Assembly: GCA_037721555.1 (NCBI GenBank) | Contig: JBBJOI010000008.1 | Span: 56,761 to 120,760 of the forward strand | Direction: 5' to 3' | DNA from: Gaiellasilicea sp037721555 | GTDB lineage: Bacteria; Actinomycetota; Thermoleophilia; Gaiellales; Gaiellaceae | Length of the DNA: 64,000 nucleotides | In this document: one piece after another, positions 42,815 to 51,152 of the stretch | How the letters are laid out: each line of letters starts with the position of its first letter | Numbering within the stretch: the stretch's first letter is position 1 | Program-made: the position numbers and the translations under genes | Notes under the pieces: model-generated | Told to the model about the DNA's origin: nothing | The model's database searches: none | The model's input: the letters and a program-made list of their open reading frames with translations, nothing else

Positions 42815-44038
42815 ATGCGATTGGCGACCTGCCTCATCCGAGCCAAGAGCCTCAAGTTCGGCTCCGCAGTGCCGATCACACGTTGCAGAACTGTGCCCGC
42901 ACGCCTCCGCCTGCCCATCGCGCTCGTCCTGTGCCTCACCCTCTCGGGGGCGATCGGCCTCGTCGCGGCGTCGTCGGTCGCGCTTGCCTTGCTCGCCCTG
43001 GGTGTCGGGCTCGCGGTTGCCCTGATGCTGCTCGTGTTCGCGCTCACGAGCCCGGCGCGTCCCTTCGCAGCGCGACTGGCGACGGCGGTTGCGGCGGAGC
43101 CCGATCCGATCGAGCTCTTCTCGATCGTGGCCGCGGAGGCGAGCGTGGAGCTAGACGCTCCCGAGGTGACCGTCGTCCGCTTCGAGCCGGCCGGCTTCGG
43201 CACGGTTGTCGGCGGCTGGCACGCACAGGGTACGCCGACTGCGGTTCCGGGGACGACCGTCGACCTCGACGCCTCGACGGTCGCCGGCCGGATCTACGCC
43301 AACGGCCGCCCCGCGCCTGGTGGCGCGCCGATCCGCATCGGCAACAAGCCTTGGGGAGTGCTCATCGGCGAGAGCGTCGCGGCCGATCGGCTCGTCGCCG
43401 TCGCGGATGCCGCGGCCGGTGCCCTCGCCTACGCCGACGCGTGCGCGCGGCTGAGCCTGCTCGGGACGCGCGACCCGCTCACGAACCTGCTCGACCACCG
43501 CATCTTCCATGAGCAGCTGCGAGCCGAGGTCCGCCGCGCCCGGCGCCACGATCGAGCGCTCTCGCTCGTGCTCGTCAACCTGGACGGCTTCCGTCGCCTG
43601 AACCAGGCGCACGGCCGGTTCGCCGGCGACCGCATCCTGGGGGAGACCGCATACCGCCTCGCGGCGTCGGTGCGCCAGGGGGAGATCGTCTCGCGCATCG
43701 GTGCAGATCACTTCGCTTGGATCCTCCCGGAGACGGAGGGCCTGAACGGCTGGATCGCCGCCGAGCGCGCCCGCCGGTCGATCTCTTCGACTCCGTTCGC
43801 GGGCGTCGGCAACGTGACCGCGTCGGCGGGCGTGATCGACCTCGTTGACGTCGACGATGCCGACGAGCTGCTCGCGCTGGCCGGGTTGGCGCTCGTGCGC
43901 GCGAAATCCTCCGGCGGCGATGCCACGTTCCGTTATTCGGACGACCTCTTGCGGACGGCGGACGATCCTCGTGACGAGCGTGGGCTGAGGCACCTGCGTG
44001 AGCTTGCACGCGAGCTCGACGCCGAGGGCCGCGACTAG
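42815..44038 (+). CDS. Membrane GAF protein with degenerate GGDEF domain
   Basis: 407 residues from ATG 42815; GTG 42893, giving 381 residues, is equally plausible. Two adjacent membrane helices (LPIALVLCLTLSGAIGLVAA, ALALLALGVGLAVALMLLVF) are followed by a GAF-like domain (about 95-210) and a GGDEF fold (about 215-380: DPLTNLLDHRIFHEQLRAEV, RIGADHFAWILPE). The GGDEF signature reads GADHF, so the catalytic Gly-Gly and Asp-Glu are lost and cyclic-di-GMP synthesis is unlikely. It may be a c-di-GMP or GTP sensor. Stop overlaps the converging beta-lactamase-like gene. Confidence 0.8.
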   Translation: MRLATCLIRAKSLKFGSAVPITRCRTVPARLRLPIALVLCLTLSGAIGLVAASSVALALLALGVGLAVALMLLVFALTSPARPFAARLATAVAAEPDPIELFSIVAAEASVELDAPEVTVVRFEPAGFGTVVGGWHAQGTPTAVPGTTVDLDASTVAGRIYANGRPAPGGAPIRIGNKPWGVLIGESVAADRLVAVADAAAGALAYADACARLSLLGTRDPLTNLLDHRIFHEQLRAEVRRARRHDRALSLVLVNLDGFRRLNQAHGRFAGDRILGETAYRLAASVRQGEIVSRIGADHFAWILPETEGLNGWIAAERARRSISSTPFAGVGNVTASAGVIDLVDVDDADELLALAGLALVRAKSSGGDATFRYSDDLLRTADDPRDERGLRHLRELARELDAEGRD

Positions 44039-45156
44039 CCGAAGCGCCTCCGGCCGAGCGCCGCGATCTCTCCCGCGAGCACGTCGGCTGAGCTGCCCAA
44101 GCCGCCCGGCGACCAGGTCATCACGGCGGCGACGAAGGCGCCTCCGGGCCAGAGTACGAGCCCCGCATCGTGGCGCGAGGTCGCCAGCCAGCCGCCCTTG
44201 TGCAACAACGTCACCGGCCCGACGAGCGACCGGCCGAGCTTCCCGCGGTCGCCGACAGCGGCCAGCAGCCACAACAGGTGCCGCGCCTCGGAGGGCGAGA
44301 CGCCGAGCTGCGGGAGCGGCCCTTTTCCGCCCGCGGCGAGGAAGACAGCCTGAAACAGGCGCGCCAGATCCGCCGCGCTCGTGTACTTGCCCTGGCCGAA
44401 CGACGGCTGGCCCTCGACCCGGATCGGGATCGGCGTCACGCCTGCCAGCTTGCGGAACGGACTCGGCAGGTAGCCGCCATACATGAGGGAGTCCGTCAGG
44501 CCGAGCTTCCACATCGTCTCGTTCACGATCCCCGAGCCGGCGCCGGTCGACCCGCCGAGCCAGACCTCGAGGTCGTTCGCCGACTCGTTGTGCGACTCGA
44601 CCAGCATGCGGCGGAGCAGGAGGTGCAGCCGGGATCCCGCCGAGGGCTTTCCGTCGTGCCGTCCCAGCACCGCAACTGCGATCGCGAGCTTCAGCGTGGA
44701 CGCGGCGGGAAAGCGGGCGGCGGCGTTCCAAGCGGCCCCGCGACCGGTGCGCAAATCCTGGAGGTACACCGCGCTCGTGCCACGGAACCCGCTAACGAGT
44801 GTCCGGATCTCCTGCGCGAGGACCGGGTCGAGCCTGGCCCGCACGGCTCGAGGAGCCGCTCCCGGCTGAAGCCCGTACACGTGTGCGACGGTTCTGGACG
44901 CGCTCCGGCCGACAGAATCGACCGCCGTGACGCGGACCGTCACCTCCCGCGGCGGCAGCTCGACGGTGAGGGTGAAGCGGCGCCCCCGCAGGCGACGGTC
45001 GGCCAGCACCCGCTCCCCGACCCGGACGATCACGCGCCGGGTTCCCTCTGGCGCCGTCCCGGCGACCCGACCGAACGACGCCTCGCGTGGAGCGGGCGCG
45101 ACAATCCCGGGCGGCGGCAGTGCAGGCGCGTCGAGCATCGTTGCAGCTTCTAACAC
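44035..45156 (-). CDS. Beta-lactamase class A-like serine hydrolase with N-terminal beta domain
   Basis: 373 residues from GTG 45156. An N-terminal Ig-like segment (about 25-95) precedes a penicillin-recognising serine-hydrolase fold. Ser-x-x-Lys is STLK (in FPAASTLKLA), the second motif is SAN (HNESANDLEVW, resembling SDN), and the third is HKGG in place of KTG. It may be a carboxypeptidase- or inhibitor-like protein rather than a true beta-lactamase. The frame stays open for 17 more codons upstream with protein-like sequence, up to a TAG next to dinB; no signal peptide can be found, so a 5' truncation is suspected. Confidence 0.7.
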   Translation of the reverse strand: MLEAATMLDAPALPPPGIVAPAPREASFGRVAGTAPEGTRRVIVRVGERVLADRRLRGRRFTLTVELPPREVTVRVTAVDSVGRSASRTVAHVYGLQPGAAPRAVRARLDPVLAQEIRTLVSGFRGTSAVYLQDLRTGRGAAWNAAARFPAASTLKLAIAVAVLGRHDGKPSAGSRLHLLLRRMLVESHNESANDLEVWLGGSTGAGSGIVNETMWKLGLTDSLMYGGYLPSPFRKLAGVTPIPIRVEGQPSFGQGKYTSAADLARLFQAVFLAAGGKGPLPQLGVSPSEARHLLWLLAAVGDRGKLGRSLVGPVTLLHKGGWLATSRHDAGLVLWPGGAFVAAVMTWSPGGLGSSADVLAGEIAALGRRRFG

Positions 45157-45241
45157 GATCGAGCCGCCCGCGTACGCCGCCGGCTCGGAGCCCCATCGTG
45201 TTGGTAGCTCCTACATCATGCTCGCCTCGTAGCCTTCGCTG

Positions 45242-46300
45242 ATGGCCGTGCTGGCTCACCTCGACCTGGACGCCTTCTACGCGGCGGTCGAGGAGCTCGA
45301 GCAGCCTGACCTGCGGACCAGGCCGCTCGTCGTCGGTGGCGATCCGCGGGGGCGCGGCGTCGTCTCGACCGCGAACTACGTCGCCCGACGCTTCGGGATC
45401 CGCTCGGCGATGAGTTGCGCAGAAGCGCTCCGGCGCTGTCCGCACGCCGTCTTCGTTCGGCCCCGCCACACCCTCTACGGCGAGTACTCCCAGGCGGTGT
45501 GGACGGCAGTCGGGGAGGTCGTGCCGAGGTTCGAGAGGGTCGGCCTCGACGAGGGCTATCTCGACTTTGGAGACCTTGCGCGCGACTTCACTCGTGCTCG
45601 TGTCGTTGCCGAGGCGGTACAGACCTCTGTCGGAGCGGCCACCAGCCTCACGTGCTCCCTGGGCGTGGCGCCGACCAAGGTTGTCGCGAAGGTCGCCTCC
45701 GACCGGCGCAAGCCCGGTGGAATCACCGTGGTACCCGCAGGAAGCGAAGCCGCCTTCCTGGCGCCCTTCTCCGTCCGCGCGCTCCCCGGTGTGGGCCCCC
45801 GCGCCGAGCAGCGGCTTGCGGCAGCCGGCATCACCTCGGTCGGCGCGCTCGCAGCGCTGCCGGACGAGGACCTGCGCGCGCTCCTCCCGGGGTCGGTGGG
45901 CCGCATCCTCCGTGACCGCGCGTGCGGCATCGATGCGCGCGGGCTTGCGGGCTCGACCGAGCGCGGCTCGATCTCCGTCGAAGAGACGTTCGAGCGCGAC
46001 GTCCACGAGCGTCCGCTGCTGCACGCCGAGCTGCGCCGGATGGCGGAAGAGCTCGGGCAGCGGTTGCGGAAGAAGGGCCTGTCGGCGCGAACCGTAACGG
46101 CGAAACTTCGTTACGCCGACTTCTCGATCCGCAGCCGGTCGGCGAGCCTGAACGTCGGCATCGACGACGCGGGGAAGCTCGGCGAGCTCGCCTGCTCGCT
46201 GCTCGACCGCGGTCTGCGCGACCGACCCGGCGCGCTTCGCCTCGTCGGCGTCGGCGTCTCCGGCCTCTCTGACTTTCGCCAGCTCAGCCTGGAAGACTAG
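45242..46300 (+). CDS. dinB: DNA polymerase IV (Y-family)
   Basis: 352 residues. HLDLDAFYAAVEELEQPDLR gives the first catalytic Asp and steric gate (Phe in DAFYA); GLDEGYLDF holds the second catalytic Asp-Glu pair; the little-finger domain follows after the HhH region LPGVGPRAEQRLAAAGI. It performs translesion synthesis. The usual beta-clamp-binding QLxLF tail is represented by RQLSLED at the end. The 3' end overlaps the converging ankyrin gene by 17 bp. Confidence 0.93.
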   Translation: MAVLAHLDLDAFYAAVEELEQPDLRTRPLVVGGDPRGRGVVSTANYVARRFGIRSAMSCAEALRRCPHAVFVRPRHTLYGEYSQAVWTAVGEVVPRFERVGLDEGYLDFGDLARDFTRARVVAEAVQTSVGAATSLTCSLGVAPTKVVAKVASDRRKPGGITVVPAGSEAAFLAPFSVRALPGVGPRAEQRLAAAGITSVGALAALPDEDLRALLPGSVGRILRDRACGIDARGLAGSTERGSISVEETFERDVHERPLLHAELRRMAEELGQRLRKKGLSARTVTAKLRYADFSIRSRSASLNVGIDDAGKLGELACSLLDRGLRDRPGALRLVGVGVSGLSDFRQLSLED

Positions 46301-46943
46301 CGAGACGGTCGGCCAGGTCGGCGTGCCCCGCCGCTCGGGCGAGGTCGGCCGCGGACGCTCCGTCGTCGTTCCGTGCGGCCGGATCGGCCCCTCGCTCGAG
46401 GAGCAGCTCGACGCTCGGACGGTCTCCGTTCTGCGCCGCCGAGTGAAGCGGAGTGAAGCCGCCTCGCTGCCGCACATCTACCTCTGCCCCGCGCTCGACC
46501 AAGAGCTTCACGATCTCGGCGTGTCCGCCCGCAGCGGCGCTGTGGAGCGGCGCCACCCGGAGGCTCTGGCTACGGGCGATCACGTCGAGCTCGGCACCGC
46601 GGTCGAGCAGGAGCTCCGCCGCATCTCGCTGACCAAAGTACGCAGCGAGGTGCAACGGCGTGAAGCCGTCGGCTGACCAAGCTGAGGCGAGACTTGGCTC
46701 GGCGTCAACGAGCTCGGCGAGTCCGCGAGTCCGACCCACCGCGGCCGCGTCGAAGACGTCGAGGGCAGGGTTGGCGTCGAGGAGCGCCGCCACGAGCTCG
46801 TCGGCTCCGCGATAGGTTGCGCAGAGGACGGCCGAGAGGCCTTCTTCGTTCCGCGCAGCCGCCAGCTCCGGGCGTAGGCGGAGCAGCTCGCGCAGCCGCT
46901 CGACATCACCGCCGCGGATCGCTTCGAAGAGCTCGCTGGTCAT
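46284..46943 (-). CDS. Ankyrin-repeat protein
   Basis: 219 residues with about six ankyrin repeats, clearest in DGFTPLHLAAYFGQRDAAEL, VAPLHSAAAGGHAEIVKLLV and GGFTPLHSAAQNGDRPSVEL, plus a truncated first repeat. No signal peptide or enzyme domain. Ankyrin stacks bind protein partners; the partner is unknown. It is 8 bp after the stop of the DDAH-like gene on the same strand and may be the last gene of that unit. Confidence 0.9.
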   Translation of the reverse strand: MTSELFEAIRGGDVERLRELLRLRPELAAARNEEGLSAVLCATYRGADELVAALLDANPALDVFDAAAVGRTRGLAELVDAEPSLASAWSADGFTPLHLAAYFGQRDAAELLLDRGAELDVIARSQSLRVAPLHSAAAGGHAEIVKLLVERGAEVDVRQRGGFTPLHSAAQNGDRPSVELLLERGADPAARNDDGASAADLARAAGHADLADRLASLPG

Positions 46944-46950
46944 GGCGCCA

Positions 46951-47826
46951 CTATGCCCGCCGCAGCAGCGGCCGCGTTAGGCAGGTAGGTCCGCCGTCAC
47001 CCTTGTGTGAGATCTCGTTGCCTTTATAGACAACAACGTCCACACCTGCGCGTTGCATCAACCGCCGCGTGCCGTCGTTGCCCTCGAGTGCCAGCGCGCG
47101 GCGCGGCCCGAGGGCCAGGACGTTCGGCCCCATTGTCTCGAACTCCTCGTCGGGCACCTCGACGGTCGCGATCCCGCGCTCGGAGAGGAGCTCGAGCAGC
47201 CGGACCGGCGCGAGCCGCGGATAGACGAGCGCGAGATCGACGTCGAGCGGCGAGATCAGGCTCATCAGGTGCATCACCTCCGCTTCGCCGTTCCAGTGCG
47301 GCAAGTCGTAGGAGTGCGTCTCGGCGTCGGGGAACACCGCAGCGAGCTGCTCGGCGCCCGAGGCGTTCGTGCGGTAACCGCGGCCGACCAGGAGCGTCCG
47401 CTCGTCGAGCCAGATGGTGTCGCCGCCCTCGACGGTTCCGGGCGCCTCTATGCGGGCGGCAACCGGAACGCCGGCCGCCTCGAGGTCGGCCGCGAGCGCT
47501 TCGGGCTCGCCCAGCCGCCCCGCCTTGCCGGGACGGAGCAGTACAGCGCCGTCGCCGCCGACAAGCAGCGGGTCGTAGGCATAGATCGCATCCGGGTTGC
47601 CGGCCTCGCCAGCAGCCACGATCACCTCCGCGCCGGCACCTTCGAGGATGGCGCAGAGCGCCTCGTGCTCAGCAGCGGCAGCGGCAGCGTCGGGCTCGGA
47701 ACGCCAGCCGTACTCGCGCCAGCGGGCCGAGTCGGCGGGCTGCGGCGGCCGTACGAGCACCCGCCGCAGCGTCGCCGTCATCGACCGGCAGCCGTACGGG
47801 TTCAGGGACGCCGGGAGCGAAGTCAT
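46951..47826 (-). CDS. DDAH/arginine deiminase-like amidinohydrolase
   Basis: 291 residues from ATG 47826, overlapping the SGNH stop by 4 bp. The five-bladed guanidine-modifying fold shows VRPPQPADSARWREYGW, IYAYDPLLVGGDGAVLLRPG, GTVEGGDTIWLDERTLLVGR and the end motif GGPTCLTRP, whose Cys is the nucleophile; His in LPHWNGEAEVMHLMSLISPL completes the site. Probable action: hydrolysis of dimethylarginine or arginine to citrulline. Substrate cannot be fixed from sequence. It lies in the long transporter run. Confidence 0.85.
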   Translation of the reverse strand: MTSLPASLNPYGCRSMTATLRRVLVRPPQPADSARWREYGWRSEPDAAAAAAEHEALCAILEGAGAEVIVAAGEAGNPDAIYAYDPLLVGGDGAVLLRPGKAGRLGEPEALAADLEAAGVPVAARIEAPGTVEGGDTIWLDERTLLVGRGYRTNASGAEQLAAVFPDAETHSYDLPHWNGEAEVMHLMSLISPLDVDLALVYPRLAPVRLLELLSERGIATVEVPDEEFETMGPNVLALGPRRALALEGNDGTRRLMQRAGVDVVVYKGNEISHKGDGGPTCLTRPLLRRA

Positions 47827-48506
47827 GGGAGACGGAAGGCGAGCTCGCCGAGCCGCCGGTAGCCCGCGACGGACGGGTGATCCCCGTCCGAGGTCCATTC
47901 GTCGCGCATCCGTCCCTCCTCGTCCGGATGCTCGAGCGTGGCGTAGAACGGGAGGACGGGCACACCCTCGTCGCGCGCCAGCTCGTCGATCAGCTCGTTC
48001 AGGCGGGAGATCGGCTCCTGCGCCGCCGGCCAACCCCGGTTCCAGGGAAGCACGTTTGCGATCGTGACCCGCAGGCCGAGCTCCTTCCCGCGACGCACCA
48101 TCGAGCGGAGGTTCTCTGCAGCCGGCTCGACGTCGCGACCCTGTGCGATGTCGTTGATGCCGCCCTGCACGACGAGCACCTCGGCGCCGCCCGCGCAGCG
48201 CTCGAGCCGCTCGGCGATCTCGTCCGTGCGCTCACCCCAGACGCCGCAGTTCCGGAAGCTAAGGCGCGCGTCCTTCCGCGCCGCCCAGTATTCCCACTGG
48301 CTCTGCTCGTCGAGGTCGTCGCCGTAGGAGGCACGGACGTCGGGATCGGGATCCCAGTACGGGGAGCCCGCGTGAATCGAGTCGCCGAGGGCCGCAACGA
48401 CGATCGTCCCCTGCTCGTTCACCGTCTCCACCTCTCCTCCGTCGGGCCGGCCGCACCCGGCGAGCGCCAGGGCGAGCAGAGAGTAGAGGAGGACGCGCGT
48501 GCTCAC
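47823..48506 (-). CDS. SGNH/GDSL hydrolase lipoprotein
   Basis: 227 residues with a lipobox ALAGC (about 14-18). Block I is VVAALGDSIHAGSPYW (catalytic Ser), block III GGINDIAQGRD, block V TSDGDHPSVAGYR (Asp-His). Secreted esterase/lipase; substrate unknown. It overlaps the DDAH-like start by 4 bp and follows the aminotransferase by 3 bp. Confidence 0.88.
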   Translation of the reverse strand: MSTRVLLYSLLALALAGCGRPDGGEVETVNEQGTIVVAALGDSIHAGSPYWDPDPDVRASYGDDLDEQSQWEYWAARKDARLSFRNCGVWGERTDEIAERLERCAGGAEVLVVQGGINDIAQGRDVEPAAENLRSMVRRGKELGLRVTIANVLPWNRGWPAAQEPISRLNELIDELARDEGVPVLPFYATLEHPDEEGRMRDEWTSDGDHPSVAGYRRLGELAFRLP

Positions 48507-48509
48507 ACC

Positions 48510-49643
48510 TCACGCTAGGAGCTTCCGCTGGCGGGCGATCGCGGCGAGGACGGCGTCCACGTCGTCCTCCGTGTTGTAGAGGTGGAGCGAGACGCGCAGG
48601 TTCGAGTCGCGCTCGGAGGTGACGATGCCGCTGTGCGCGAGCGCCGCAACGAGCCCCGGTGCGTCGGTGGACCGGATGCAGACGAGCGGGCCGTCAGGCG
48701 CTGCTGCGACCGCGGCGCCGAGCTCGTCGAGACCCTCGCACAACCGCGTCGCCAAGCTGCGGATGTGCGCCTGGATCTGCGGCACGCCCACCTCAGCGAT
48801 CAGATTGACGCCCGCGAGGCCCGCGTAGATGTTCGGCACCGGCGGCGTGCCCGCGTCAAACCGGCGAGCGCTCGCGTGCGGTCGGTATCGCTCGATCTGC
48901 ATGTCGAAGACGTTCTCGTCGGCGAACCAGCCGGTCTGTGTCGGCAGCAGCTCGGTGACGAGGCCCGGCCGGCACGCCAGGAACGCGAGCCCCGCCGACG
49001 CGAGCAGGTACTTGACCGTGCCGCCGACGACCACGTCGCCCGCTTCCGCAGCCTGGAGCGGCAACGCGCCGATTCCCTGGTACCCGTCGACCAGCATCAG
49101 CGCGCCGTGCTCGCGCGCGATCCCGTAGATCGCGTGGACATCGTGCACCGCGCCGGTGCGGTACGAGACGAAGGTCGCGCACACGAGCGCCGTTCGCTCG
49201 TCGACGGCCGCCGCGTACGACTCCGGATCGGCCGCCACGTGCACCACCTCAGCGCCACGCAGCTCCTGCGCGTGTGCGATCTGGCCGATCGTCGGGAACT
49301 CGAGCTCGGAGATCACGATTCGGTTGCGCGGGCCGCGGAAATCGAGCGCGCTGACGAGCGCGCTGACCGCCGCCGACACCGAGGTCTGGATCGCGACGTC
49401 GTCCGACCCCACGCCGAGCAACGCCGCGAAGGCCGTTCTCGCCGCCTCCGAGCGCTCGACCCAGTGCTCCCACTCGGCCCCGTGCTCGTCCCAGCCGGCC
49501 AGGTACTCCTCGTAGGCCGCGCGCACCGAGTCGGACAGGGCGCCCTGGGAGCAGGAGTTGACGTAGACCTTGTCGCGGAAGACAGGGAAGCGCTCCCGGA
49601 TCGCCTCACCGGGCCGCGTCCCGGGGTCGGGTCTAGCGACCAA
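48510..49643 (-). CDS. Class V aminotransferase (cysteine desulfurase/isopenicillin N epimerase-like)
   Basis: 377 residues from TTG 49643; the frame continues upstream inside the ABC ATPase gene, where it is only a shadow. Fold-type I PLP enzyme: YVNSCSQGALSDSVRAAYEE, LVDGYQGIGALPLQAAEAGD (Asp pairing with the ring), and the PLP Lys in VVGGTVKYLLAS. There is no Cys-loop typical of IscS, so isopenicillin N epimerase-like or a small-amine-lyase role is more likely. It overlaps LivF by 11 bp. Confidence 0.85.
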   Translation of the reverse strand: MVARPDPGTRPGEAIRERFPVFRDKVYVNSCSQGALSDSVRAAYEEYLAGWDEHGAEWEHWVERSEAARTAFAALLGVGSDDVAIQTSVSAAVSALVSALDFRGPRNRIVISELEFPTIGQIAHAQELRGAEVVHVAADPESYAAAVDERTALVCATFVSYRTGAVHDVHAIYGIAREHGALMLVDGYQGIGALPLQAAEAGDVVVGGTVKYLLASAGLAFLACRPGLVTELLPTQTGWFADENVFDMQIERYRPHASARRFDAGTPPVPNIYAGLAGVNLIAEVGVPQIQAHIRSLATRLCEGLDELGAAVAAAPDGPLVCIRSTDAPGLVAALAHSGIVTSERDSNLRVSLHLYNTEDDVDAVLAAIARQRKLLA

Positions 49644-50367
49644 GGTAGGCCTTGCGGAGATCCTCGTCCTCGAGCAGGTCGGCGGCCTTCCCCTCGAGCA
49701 CGACGCGGCCGGTCGACAGGACGTAGCCGCGGTCAGCGATCGAGAGCGAGACGTTCGCATTCTGCTCGACGACGAGCATCGCGACCCCCGACTCGTGCAC
49801 CTGGCTGATGATCTCGAAGCTCCGCTCGACGAGGATCGGCGCGAGGCCCATCGACGGCTCGTCCATCAGCAGGAGCTTCGGCTTCGACATCAGGGCCCGG
49901 CCCATCGCGAGCATCTGCTGCTCGCCGCCCGACATCGTCCCCGCCAGCTGCCTGCGCCGCTCGTAGAGCAACGGGAAGAGCGAGTAGACGCGCTCGAACT
50001 CCTCCTTCAGGTCTGCCTTGGGCCGCAGGTAGGCGCCCATCTGCAGGTTCTCGAGCACCGTCATGGGCGCGAAAACGCGGCGGTTCTCGGGCACGATCGC
50101 GAGCCCGCGCGCGATCCGATGGGCGGTCACCTTCGTGGTGACGTCCTCCCCACCGAACCGCACCGTTCCGTTCCGCGGCGCAACGATGCCGAGAATCGTC
50201 TTCAGGGTCGTCGACTTTCCCGACGCGTTGCCGCCGAGCAGGCAGACGAGCTCGCCCTTGCCGACCCGCAGGTTGACGTTCTGGAGGATGTGGATCGATC
50301 CGTAGTAGGTGTCGATCGCGTTGAGCTCGAGCAGCGGACTCTCTCCGTTGGGATGGGGCGCGCTCAC
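49633..50367 (-). CDS. livF: Branched-chain amino acid type ABC transporter ATPase
   Basis: 244 residues. Walker A GGNASGKST (45-53), signature MSGGEQQMLAMGRALM and Walker B LLLMDEPSMGLAP. LSGG and the GGNASGKST variant with the end motif KAYLGR are those of the LivF subgroup. It powers amino acid import with LivG as a heterodimer on the LivHM permease. The start overlaps the livG stop by 4 bp. Substrate may be amino acids, urea or small amides. Confidence 0.9.
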   Translation of the reverse strand: MSAPHPNGESPLLELNAIDTYYGSIHILQNVNLRVGKGELVCLLGGNASGKSTTLKTILGIVAPRNGTVRFGGEDVTTKVTAHRIARGLAIVPENRRVFAPMTVLENLQMGAYLRPKADLKEEFERVYSLFPLLYERRRQLAGTMSGGEQQMLAMGRALMSKPKLLLMDEPSMGLAPILVERSFEIISQVHESGVAMLVVEQNANVSLSIADRGYVLSTGRVVLEGKAADLLEDEDLRKAYLGR

Positions 50368-51152
50368 TTCGTGGCCGCAGCCTTCGTGCCGAGGTAGGCC
50401 TCGACGACCCGGGGGTCGGTCGCGACCTCGTCGAACGTTCCCTCGGCGATCTTGACCCCATGGTCGAGTGCGACCACGCGGTCCGAGATCCCCTCGACCA
50501 CGTGCATGTCGTGCTCGATCACGAGGATCGTGTACCCGCCATCAGTCCGCAGCTTGCCGATCAGCTCCGTGATCTCGTGCGTCTCGGTCGGGTTCATTCC
50601 GGCCGCGGGCTCGTCGAGCAGCAGCAGCCTCGGGTTCGTCGCCGTCGCACGAGCGATCTCCAGGCGACGCCGGTTCGCGTACGAGAGGGAGTAGGCGGGC
50701 TGATCCCAGCGGTAGCCCATCAGCCGCTCGCCGAAGAAGGCGAGCCGACGCTCTGCCAGCTCTCGGATCACGCGCTCCTCGCGCCGCTGCCCCGGCGTCC
50801 GCAACATGGCGCGAAAGACGCCGGCGCGGGTGTGTCCGTAGGCCGCGGCCATGACGTTCTCACGAACGCTCATGTTGAGGAAGAGGCGCAGGGACTGGAA
50901 CGTCCGTGCGATGCCGCGCCGCGTGATCGCGTGCGGCGCGAGGCCTTTGATGCTCTCGCCCTCGAAGCGGATGTCACCGCCCGTCGGCTCGTACACACCC
51001 GTGACGAGGTTGAAGAGCGTCGTCTTGCCGGCGCCGTTGGGGCCGATCACACTCACGATCTCGCCCTCGTCGACGCTGAGATCGAGCCCGTCGATCACCG
51101 CCAGCCCGCCGAACGCCATCGACACGTTCTCGAGCTCGAGAAACGCGGGCAC
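50364..51152 (-). CDS. livG: Branched-chain amino acid type ABC transporter ATPase
   Basis: 262 residues from GTG 51152. Walker A IGPNGAGKTT (36-45), a LivG-specific insert RTFQSLRLFLNMSVRENVMA, signature YSLSYANRRRLEIARATATN and Walker B LLLLDEPAAGMNPTE. The start shares one base with the livM stop (TAGTG), and the 3' end overlaps livF. The upstream extension of the frame is a shadow of livM. Confidence 0.9.
   Translation of the reverse strand: MPAFLELENVSMAFGGLAVIDGLDLSVDEGEIVSVIGPNGAGKTTLFNLVTGVYEPTGGDIRFEGESIKGLAPHAITRRGIARTFQSLRLFLNMSVRENVMAAAYGHTRAGVFRAMLRTPGQRREERVIRELAERRLAFFGERLMGYRWDQPAYSLSYANRRRLEIARATATNPRLLLLDEPAAGMNPTETHEITELIGKLRTDGGYTILVIEHDMHVVEGISDRVVALDHGVKIAEGTFDEVATDPRVVEAYLGTKAAATK

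Noticed and set aside
47007..48518. 503-codon plus-strand ORF opposite DDAH and SGNH genes
   Set aside because: Arg-rich shadow; both minus-strand genes show full catalytic motifs.
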